Source: an uncultured Gemmatimonadota bacterium
GTDB lineage: Bacteria; Gemmatimonadota; Gemmatimonadetes; Longimicrobiales; Gaopeijiaceae
Reading direction: 5' to 3'
DNA length: 5,937 nt
Assembly: GCA_937136445.1 (NCBI GenBank)
Contig: CAKZOQ010000037.1
Location: 1 to 5,937 of the forward strand
Part shown: piece by piece, positions 1 to 4,937 of the stretch
Layout of the letters: every line of letters begins with the position of its first letter
How positions within the stretch are numbered: position 1 is the first letter of the stretch
Program-made: the position numbers and the translations under genes
Notes under the pieces: model-generated
Told to the model about the DNA's origin: nothing
Seen by the model: only the letters and a program-made list of their open reading frames with translations
Database searches by the model: none

Positions 1-776
1 CAGGCGGCGTCCTCTACCCGCAACGACGAGAAGTAGAGCTCGGCGCCGTCGGGGCTCCAGGTGCCGGACCCGTGGTCCCAGTCGCCGTCGGTGAGCTGCC
101 GCGGCGTCCCGCCCTCCGCCGGGACCACGAAGAGGTGACGGTAGCTCTCGTCCACGTACCCCACGCGGTCCTGCCGGTAGTCCAGCCGGTCCACCACCTT
201 GGGGGCCTCGGTCCACTCGGCACCCTCGGGGCGACCCGGCGGGTTCAGCGTCCAGGCCGGCTCGGAGTCCACGTCCATGCTGAAGGCGAGCCACTCGCCG
301 TCGGGCGACCAGCTCACCGACCCGGGTGCGTGACCCACCCGCGTCACCTGGGTCGTGGCGCCCTCGGCATCCATCCACCGCACCCAGATCTGGCTTCCCT
401 CCGGCTCCCCGTCCGCCGTGTAGGCGATGCGGGTGCCGTCCGGGGCCCAGCGAGGGTTCGAACCGTCCACGAGGTGACGGTTCCGGGTGCCGTCGGCGTT
501 CATGATCCAGATGGACGAGGTGCGGGTGTCGTGGACCTTGTCCACCCAGGTGCGCTCATAGATCACCTGCTCGCCGTCGGGCGACACCCGGGGATCGGCC
601 ACCCACTCCCAGTCCAGGTAGGACTCGAGCTGCAGGGTGCCGTCGGGCTCGTTCTGGGCCTCAAGGGCGGACGGCCCGGCGGCGCTGACCACCACGGTCA
701 GGAGGAGGGTGGTCAGGAAGGCGGTCAGATGCCGAACATGCTGGTCAGACTTGGACAAACGGGTCGTGGTCGTCAT
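1..776 (-). CDS. S9-family serine peptidase (prolyl oligopeptidase superfamily), N-terminal part only, exported
   Basis: Partial gene: it starts at the ATG at 776 and runs off the left edge after 258 codons, so the catalytic domain is not in the window. Residues 1-40 look like a signal peptide: an Arg/Lys/His-containing start, a hydrophobic stretch at about 18-33, and a likely cleavage after ALEA40 before Gln41. The rest is a TolB/PD40-type beta-propeller with repeated PDG turns (VSPDG 64-68, WAPDG 110-114, WSPDG 156-160, WSPDG 240-244). Over about 200 residues it matches the upstream peptidase at roughly 60% identity by eye, including the shared YLDWEWV and VRWMDAEGAT blocks. This makes it a tandem paralogue and supports the S9 call even though Ser/Asp/His lie outside. 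It sits 75 bp behind that gene and is probably cotranscribed. No Shine-Dalgarno sequence is visible upstream of the ATG; the leader is made of TGACC repeats instead. Substrate unknown; probably periplasmic or extracellular peptides. Confidence 0.88.
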   Translation of the reverse strand, partial: MTTTTRLSKSDQHVRHLTAFLTTLLLTVVVSAAGPSALEAQNEPDGTLQLESYLDWEWVADPRVSPDGEQVIYERTWVDKVHDTRTSSIWIMNADGTRNRHLVDGSNPRWAPDGTRIAYTADGEPEGSQIWVRWMDAEGATTQVTRVGHAPGSVSWSPDGEWLAFSMDVDSEPAWTLNPPGRPEGAEWTEAPKVVDRLDYRQDRVGYVDESYRHLFVVPAEGGTPRQLTDGDWDHGSGTWSPDGAELYFSSLRVEDAA

Positions 777-854
777 GGTGGTCAGCGGGTGGTCAGGAGG
801 GAGTCACAGCGGAGAAGGTCACAGGGGGGTCACGGGGGTCAGCGGGTGCGGTCA
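696..854. repeat. Cluster of ten GGTCA direct repeats across an operon junction
   Basis: GGTCA starts at 696, 711, 723, 743, 780, 791, 817, 828, 837 and 850, all in the same orientation: ten copies in 159 bp. Four of them extend to GGTCAGGA (696, 711, 791, 850). A 12-bp word, GGTCAGCGGGTG, occurs exactly at 780-791 and 837-848, each followed by GTCAGGAG with a 2-bp length difference, which suggests a local duplication. The cluster covers the stop codon of the upstream peptidase gene, the whole 75-bp spacer, and the signal-peptide codons of the downstream gene. There CTGACC encodes Leu-Thr, so part of the pattern is coding. In the minus-strand reading each copy is TGACC and carries a TGA triplet. 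Confidence 0.75.
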
Positions 855-3002
855 GGAGACGTCGTCGGTGACGGGCTGGCCGTCGTCGTGGTCGCCCCAG
901 CGCTCGAACCACTTCCTGAGGTAGAGCTGGGTGCGGAGGAAGTTGGAGGGGTTGGAGCTGGTGCCGTGCCATTCATCCTGGAAGCGGATCATGACCGTGG
1001 GCACGCCCACGATCTGGAGGGCCTGGTAGAACTCTTCGGTCTGGCCCATGGGGGTGCGGAGGTCGTTCTCCCCGGTCATGAGCATGGTGGGGGTGGAGAC
1101 GTCGCCCACGTAGAAGATGGCGGAACGGTCCATCCACTCGGTGGGGTCCTCCCAGAAGTAGTCCGCGAAGGTGCGGGTGTAGGCGAAGGCGTCCGAGGTG
1201 CCCATGGCGCTCATCCAGTTCACGATGGGGCAGTTGGCGGACGCCGCGCGGAAACGGTCCGTGTTGCCGACGATGTAGGTCGTCAGGATGCCGCCTCCGC
1301 TGCAGCCGTACACGAAGAGGTTGTCGGGGTCCACGTAGCCGCGTGCGACCACCTCGTCCACGCCGCGCATGAGGTCCTGCATGTCCACGCCGGGGTAGTC
1401 GTGGTCGATGGCGTTCCCGAAGGCCGTCCCGTACCCGGTGCTTCCTCGGGGGTTGGTGTAGAGCACCACGTAGCCGGCGGCCGCGTGTTCCTGGAAGTCG
1501 AAGCGGAAGGCGCCGTCGTACATGGCGTGGGGCCCGCCGTGGATGGCGAGCATGAGGGGGTAGGTGCGCTGCGGATCGAAGTCCGGGGGCTTCACGATCC
1601 ACCCCTGCACCCGGAAGGGTTCGGAGTCGTACCAGATCTCCTCGACCTCCCCCAGGGCGACGCCGTGCAGGACGTCGTCGTTGACCCGGGTGAGGCGCGT
1701 GGGCGCCGGAGTCCCCTCCAGGTCGAAGGTCACCACGTCTCCGGGCTCGTGGGCGGAGGCCAGGGTCCCCGCGGCCGTGCCGTCCCGGGCCAGGGAGGAG
1801 AAGGAGAGGAGGTGCTTGCCCGAGGTCACGGCCCGGACGCCTCCGTTCAGGTCCACGAAGCGCACGTTCTCGTAGCCGTGACGGTCGGCGTTGAAATACA
1901 GGCCCGAACCGTCGGGAGCCCAGGTCAGACCGGACGTTCGCCCATCGTAGTCCCCGGAGATGACCCGGGAGTTCGCGCCGTCCCGATCCATGACCAGGAT
2001 CTGACCGTTCCGGTAGGTGTCGTCGTGGGCGTCCTGGCCGGTGTAGGCGATGAGGGAGCCGTCGGGGGAGGGCACCGGCCCGCCGTCGGGGCCCACCCGG
2101 TCGGTGAGGCGGCGAAGGGAGCCGTCGGCCACCGACACGGCGTAGATGTCCGACTCCTGCCACTGCTCGGGGCGGTCATGGTCGGGGCTCCGGTTCGCCG
2201 TCAGATACAACTCCGCTCCGTCGGGGCTCCAGGCGAGGCCCCCGTGGTCCCAGTCCCCGTGGGTGAGCTGGCGGGCGGTGCCCCCCTCGGCGGGCACGAC
2301 GAAGACGTGGGTCCAGCCGGTGTCCACGTAGCCCTGGCGGTCCTGCTTGTACGAGGCCCGCTCCACGACCTTGGGCTCGGCCGTCCACTCGGCTCCGTCG
2401 GGGCGGTCCGGCAGCTCCACCCCGGCGAAGTCGGCGCGGTCGTCCACCTGGCTCGTGAAGGCGAGCCACTGCCCGTCGGGGGACCAGGTCACCTCTGCGG
2501 GGCCGTGCTCCAGGCGGGTGATCTGGGAGGTGGCGCCCTCGGCGTCCATCCAGCGCACGAAGATCTGCGCGCCCCGGGGCTCGCCCTCGGCGACGTAGGC
2601 GATGCGGGTGCCGTCGGGAGACCAGGTGGCGGAGGCGCCGTCGAGCAGGTGCCGGTTCCGGGAGCCGTCGGCGTCCATGACCCAGAGGGAGGACGCCCGC
2701 CGGTCGTTGCCCGCGGCCACCCAGCGGCGGGTGTAGACGATGCGGCTGGCGTCGGGGGCGATCTGGGGGTCGGAGACCCACTCCCAGTCCAGGTAGGTCG
2801 CGAGCTCCAGCGGGGTGCCGGGGCGGGCGGAGACGGTGAGGAGGTCGTCCGGGGCGGCCTGCTGCGCCGTGGCGGGTGCGGCCAGGGGCAGCGACAGGGC
2901 CAGGGACAGGCCCACCGAGAGGGCCAGCGACCGGGCCAGGGGCAGGCCGACGCCGAGCATCGGGCTCGACCGGTCAGGTGTGGGGCGTGGGGCGGACGGC
3001 AT
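852..3002 (-). CDS. Exported S9-family serine peptidase (acylaminoacyl-/dipeptidyl-peptidase-like), complete
   Basis: A 716-residue protein that should cleave short peptides outside the cytoplasm as a serine hydrolase. A signal peptide covers about 1-46 (Leu/Ser/Ala-rich core 17-42, likely cut after ATA46 before Gln-Gln). The propeller (about 60-440) carries PDG turns at 127-131, 173-177, 258-262, 311-315 and 361-365. The C-terminal alpha/beta-hydrolase domain (about 455-705) has HGGPH 488-492, NPRGSTGYG 517-525, and a nucleophile elbow GCSGGG with Ser568. Asp647 lies in GENDLRTP and His679 in DEWHG; order and spacing (79 and 32 residues) fit S9. Length is normal for the family. I chose the ATG at 3002 because it has GGAG 6 nt upstream and gives basic residues before the hydrophobic core; the in-frame ATG at 2960 is the alternative and has no visible ribosome site. 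The open frame continues further upstream, but that part is antisense to another gene. It is first in a likely two-gene operon with its truncated paralogue. Exact specificity cannot be read from sequence. Confidence 0.96.
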   Translation of the reverse strand: MPSAPRPTPDRSSPMLGVGLPLARSLALSVGLSLALSLPLAAPATAQQAAPDDLLTVSARPGTPLELATYLDWEWVSDPQIAPDASRIVYTRRWVAAGNDRRASSLWVMDADGSRNRHLLDGASATWSPDGTRIAYVAEGEPRGAQIFVRWMDAEGATSQITRLEHGPAEVTWSPDGQWLAFTSQVDDRADFAGVELPDRPDGAEWTAEPKVVERASYKQDRQGYVDTGWTHVFVVPAEGGTARQLTHGDWDHGGLAWSPDGAELYLTANRSPDHDRPEQWQESDIYAVSVADGSLRRLTDRVGPDGGPVPSPDGSLIAYTGQDAHDDTYRNGQILVMDRDGANSRVISGDYDGRTSGLTWAPDGSGLYFNADRHGYENVRFVDLNGGVRAVTSGKHLLSFSSLARDGTAAGTLASAHEPGDVVTFDLEGTPAPTRLTRVNDDVLHGVALGEVEEIWYDSEPFRVQGWIVKPPDFDPQRTYPLMLAIHGGPHAMYDGAFRFDFQEHAAAGYVVLYTNPRGSTGYGTAFGNAIDHDYPGVDMQDLMRGVDEVVARGYVDPDNLFVYGCSGGGILTTYIVGNTDRFRAASANCPIVNWMSAMGTSDAFAYTRTFADYFWEDPTEWMDRSAIFYVGDVSTPTMLMTGENDLRTPMGQTEEFYQALQIVGVPTVMIRFQDEWHGTSSNPSNFLRTQLYLRKWFERWGDHDDGQPVTDDVS

Positions 3003-3046
3003 GAGGGCTCCGGCGGGCAGGTTCGTCGAACCGCCCCGGATCCGCT

Positions 3047-3070
3047 CCCTCCCCTCCCCTCGTCCTCCCC
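3047..3070 (-). promoter_or_regulatory. G-quadruplex-type G-run array in the peptidase leader
   Basis: On the minus strand four G-runs (GGGG, GGGG, GGGG, GGG) are separated by loops of 7, 1 and 1 nt, which satisfies the usual G3+N1-7 pattern. A fifth run (complement of CCCC 3034-3037) lies just downstream. It falls between the candidate -10 box and the start codon of the complete S9 peptidase, so it would be in the mRNA leader. Whether it folds, and whether it affects expression, is inference; high-GC genomes produce such runs by chance. Confidence 0.45.
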
Positions 3071-3089
3071 GAGATCCGGGCGGATCCGC

Positions 3090-3095
3090 AGTATA
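3090..3095 (-). promoter_or_regulatory. Candidate -10 box for the S9 peptidase operon
   Basis: TATACT on the minus strand matches the TATAAT consensus at five of six positions and stands out in very GC-rich surroundings. No convincing -35 hexamer lies 16-18 bp upstream (the position holds CGCCTC). If used, the leader would be about 80 nt long and include the G-run array. Confidence 0.3.
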
Positions 3096-3239
3096 GGGAG
3101 GGAGGAGCCCGGGAGGCGAGCCCACGAAGGTTCGCGGGCACCCGCCGGCCGTCGCATATTCGGCTCGCGATGCTCGATTCGGCGTGCCGTCCGCCCCCCG
3201 GCGCCGAGCGCCCACCTCTTCCATCCAGTGAGTCCTCCC

Positions 3240-4100
3240 ATGCGCCTGGCCCGCCTCCGCGCCGCACTCCTCAGCGCCGCCGCCGCCCTCGCCCTGCTGG
3301 CCCTCGTGCCTCTCCCCGCCTCGGCCACCTGGTCCGTCATCGCCGTGGACCTGCGCACCGGCCGCGTGGTCATCGCCTCGGCCACCTGCGTGGCCCAGGG
3401 CCGGTTCGCCGGCTTCCCGGCGGAGGGCCTCATGGACATCCAGGCCATCGTGGTGCCGGGCGTGGGGGTGGCGGCGGCCCAGGCCGGGGTGGACAACACC
3501 CGCGAGAACCAGTCGCTCATCTACGGGCAGATGCGCGCCGGAACCCACCCGGGCCGGATCCTGTCCATGCTGAAGGAGGACCCCGACATCGAACGCAGGC
3601 AGTTCGCCATCGTGGACCTGGAGGGACGGTTCGTGGGCTTCAGCGGGTTCGAGAACGGCGACGCGTCGCTGAGCCAGCAGGGCCATGTGCAGGGCACGGA
3701 GATCTACTACTCCATCCAGGGCAACATCCTGGCCTCGGACGAGGTGGTGTACGATGCGGTGGACGCCTTCGAGGCCGAGGGCGGCAGCCTCACCGACCGG
3801 GTCATGGCGGCCATGGACGCCGCGGACGCCGCCGGGGGCGACGTGCGCTGCACCTGCGAGAGCGAGCCGCTCCCCGAGGCGGGCCGGAGCTGCACGGGGC
3901 GGACGTCGCACGTGGCCTATTTGCTGGCCGCCGACCCGGAGAACCCGTCGGGCGCGTCCTTCAACGACGGCACCTACAGCCTCTACCTGGACGTCACCGA
4001 CGAGAACCTGCAGGCCGGGGAGGACCAGAACCCCGTGCTGACCCTACGGGAGCGCTACGACGCCCTGCCGGCGCCCGAGCGGGCGGATCCCACGGGGTGA
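3240..4100 (+). CDS. Exported DUF1028-family protein (putative Ntn-hydrolase fold), threonine exposed by signal cleavage
   Basis: A 286-residue protein. Residues 1-29 form a classic signal peptide (RLARLR, then an Ala/Leu core, then PASA29). Cleavage there would leave Thr30 as the new N-terminus in TWSVIAVD, which corresponds to the TFSIVARD opening of DUF1028 proteins. Other family-like blocks are GVGVAAAQAGVDN 74-86, ERRQFAIVD 118-126, QGNIL 160-164, GGDVR 199-203, and an ending YLDVTDEN...NPVLTLRERYDAL that parallels the family's usual C-terminal segment. From memory, DUF1028 is placed among N-terminal nucleophile hydrolases; enzymatic activity and substrate are unknown. Cysteines at 50, 204, 206 and 218 are unusual and may form disulfides after export. 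The ATG at 3240 is chosen because it gives the signal peptide directly; no strong Shine-Dalgarno is present, and an in-frame GTG at 3228 is possible. The gene is divergent from the S9 operon and converges with the TetR gene. Confidence 0.92.
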   Translation: MRLARLRAALLSAAAALALLALVPLPASATWSVIAVDLRTGRVVIASATCVAQGRFAGFPAEGLMDIQAIVVPGVGVAAAQAGVDNTRENQSLIYGQMRAGTHPGRILSMLKEDPDIERRQFAIVDLEGRFVGFSGFENGDASLSQQGHVQGTEIYYSIQGNILASDEVVYDAVDAFEAEGGSLTDRVMAAMDAADAAGGDVRCTCESEPLPEAGRSCTGRTSHVAYLLAADPENPSGASFNDGTYSLYLDVTDENLQAGEDQNPVLTLRERYDALPAPERADPTG

Positions 4101-4106
4101 GGGGCC

Positions 4107-4123
4107 GGCGGGACGGTCCCGTC
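4107..4123. terminator. GC-rich hairpin between convergent genes
   Basis: Positions 4107-4113 pair with 4117-4123 (7 bp including one G-T pair, CGG loop), right between the two convergent stop codons and touching the TetR stop. There is no T-run on either side, so it is not a canonical intrinsic terminator. It may act as a bidirectional transcription barrier or be chance in GC-rich DNA. Confidence 0.3.
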
Positions 4124-4775
4124 AGCTCCACACCTCGAAGAACTCCACCCCGCCCTCGGCGCCGGATTCGGACTCGGAGGTGAGGTAGCGGCGGAGCATC
4201 CGCCCCAGCTCGGCCTGGACCGTGTCGAGGTCGCCGGGCTCCCACTGCTCCCGCACCACCTGGTCCAGCGTGGCGGTAACGGCGCGAAGGCCCAGTCGGA
4301 CGGCGACGTCCGGGTCGGGATGGGTCAATTCGTCGCGGCGTTCCAGGAGGAGGCCGGCCAGACCGTCCAGGACGTGGTCCCGGAAGGCGGCGAAGGCGTC
4401 GCCGCTGGTCCCGGCCTGGTCCAGGGCCCGGAGGTAGGTGGCGCGGGACTCGCCGGCCTCGCGGAGCAGCCGCACCGCCCCGTCCAGGAGGTCGGGCAGG
4501 GGGAGGGAGGAGGCGTCGAGGTCGTCCAACGTCTCGTCCCAGCGCTGGGCAGCCGACGACCAGACCTGCTCGCCCAGGTACTCCAGCAGGTCGTCCTTGC
4601 CCTGGAAGCGGGCGTAGAAGGAGCCCACCGAGGAATCGGCCCGGCGGACGAGGGAGGCCACGGTGAGGCCGTCGGGCCCTTCGTCTTCCAGGATCTCCAG
4701 GGCCGCCCGCACAATGCGCTCCAGGGTCTTTCGGGAGCGCTCCTGCTTGGGTGGCTGCAGGTGGGTGGAGGGCAT
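4122..4775 (-). CDS. TetR/AcrR-family transcriptional repressor
   Basis: A 217-residue protein of normal family length. The DNA-binding domain is clear: RSRKTLERIVRAALEILEDEG (13-33) forms helix 1, LTVASLVRRADSSVGSFYARF (37-57) is the helix-turn-helix with the typical GSFYxRF end, and GKDDLLEYL (59-67) follows. Residues of about 70-200 are a mostly helical ligand-binding and dimerisation region with no recognisable ligand signature; the tail 200-217 is Ser/Glu-rich and probably flexible. I chose the ATG at 4775, which has a weak ribosome site (GGACGG, 8 nt upstream); a TTG two codons earlier at 4781 would have almost no room for one. A promoter with an adjacent inverted repeat lies just upstream, so autorepression is likely. 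It converges with the DUF1028 gene and diverges from the AraC-type regulator gene. Effector and wider regulon are unknown. Confidence 0.93.
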   Translation of the reverse strand: MPSTHLQPPKQERSRKTLERIVRAALEILEDEGPDGLTVASLVRRADSSVGSFYARFQGKDDLLEYLGEQVWSSAAQRWDETLDDLDASSLPLPDLLDGAVRLLREAGESRATYLRALDQAGTSGDAFAAFRDHVLDGLAGLLLERRDELTHPDPDVAVRLGLRAVTATLDQVVREQWEPGDLDTVQAELGRMLRRYLTSESESGAEGGVEFFEVWS

Positions 4776-4799
4776 GGCCAACCCCGTCCGAGGAATCTA

Positions 4800-4816
4800 G
4801 AACCAGAAGATGGTTC
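4800..4816. promoter_or_regulatory. Candidate TetR operator (inverted repeat)
   Basis: GAACCA (4800-4805) and TGGTTC (4811-4816) are perfect inverted repeats around a 5-bp spacer. The site lies 25 bp upstream of the TetR start codon and at the expected transcription start of its promoter. It is bracketed by two TCTAGA palindromes at 4796-4801 and 4820-4825. Position and symmetry are what an autoregulatory TetR operator would show; binding itself is inferred. Confidence 0.55.
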
Positions 4817-4817
4817 G

Positions 4818-4846
4818 ATTCTAGAGCGGGGTCGAGCGGGGAGCAA
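4818..4846 (-). promoter_or_regulatory. Candidate sigma70-type promoter of the TetR gene
   Basis: On the minus strand TTGCTC (4846-4841) and TAGAAT (4823-4818) are separated by exactly 17 bp. The -10 box matches consensus at five of six positions, the -35 only at TTG. The expected start, about 4811, falls within the inverted repeat, so a bound repressor would block initiation. The leader would be about 35 nt. Confidence 0.5.
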
Positions 4847-4857
4847 GGTGCGGGTTC

Positions 4858-4876
4858 GCTGACGGGGCGCTGACGG
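4858..4876. repeat. Two GCTGACGG direct repeats at 11-bp pitch upstream of the AraC-type gene
   Basis: GCTGACGG occurs at 4858-4865 and again at 4869-4876, one DNA helical turn apart, about 62 bp before the chosen start of the AraC-type gene. Just downstream GGCGGG (4879-4884) and CCCGCC (4902-4907) form an inverted repeat with a 17-bp spacer. AraC-family proteins commonly bind direct repeats in phase with the helix, so this may be a self-regulatory site. No clear -35/-10 pair for the gene is visible here. Confidence 0.3.
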
Positions 4877-4928
4877 TGGGCGGGCAAAGTGGGTGTGTCG
4901 ACCCGCCGAACTGCACCGCGTTAGCCCT

Positions 4929-4932
4929 GGAG
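4929..4932 (+). promoter_or_regulatory. Ribosome binding site deciding the AraC-type gene start
   Basis: GGAG lies 5 nt before the GTG at 4938. The upstream alternative GTG at 4893 has no comparable site, which favours 4938 as the start. Confidence 0.55.
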
Positions 4933-4937
4933 ACCCC

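Larger units (their letters stand above)
3003..3239. other. Divergent intergenic region between the S9 peptidase operon and the DUF1028 gene
   Basis: These 237 bp must hold promoters for both directions. Toward the peptidase operon there is a TATACT box and a purine-rich leader. Toward the DUF1028 gene the best I can see is CATATT at 3155-3160 with TTCGCG 18 bp upstream (3131-3136), a poor match that I do not call. GCGGATCCGC at 3080-3089 is a perfect palindrome, and its core CGGATCCG recurs at 3037-3044. No RNA gene or small protein with a convincing start is visible. Confidence 0.6.

Noticed and set aside
696..854. GGTCA cluster as a CRISPR array
   Set aside because: Units are only 5-12 bp with irregular spacing of 9-37 bp and overlap coding sequence; there are no spacer-length unique segments or cas genes.
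973..2163. Minus-strand open frame of about 396 codons inside the S9 gene
   Set aside because: Out-of-frame shadow, Arg/Pro/Gly-rich, with no domain; the overlapping frame encodes the catalytic triad.
72..3239. A very long plus-strand open frame running through the left half and into the DUF1028 gene
   Set aside because: It is antisense to two clear S9 peptidase genes. Its translation is Gly/Val/His-rich with no recognisable domain; stop codons are simply rare in this GC-rich strand. Only 3240-4100 is real.
2489..3520. Minus-strand frame of about 343 codons across the divergent intergenic region
   Set aside because: Pro/Arg/Ser-rich translation typical of a high-GC shadow frame; it overlaps both real genes.
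3003..3911. N-terminal extension of the complete S9 peptidase frame upstream of 3002
   Set aside because: The extension is antisense to the DUF1028 gene, is low-complexity Arg/Gly/Ala, and would bury a clear signal peptide.
4776..4781. TTG at 4781 as start of the TetR gene
   Set aside because: It adds only two codons and leaves the possible ribosome site almost touching the start; the ATG at 4775 is better spaced.
4320..4862. Plus-strand open frame antisense to the TetR gene
   Set aside because: Gly/Val/Gln-rich shadow; the opposite strand encodes an unmistakable TetR DNA-binding domain.
4893..4937. GTG at 4893 as start of the AraC-type gene
   Set aside because: It lacks a ribosome site, while the GTG at 4938 has GGAG at 5 nt. 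It cannot be fully excluded.
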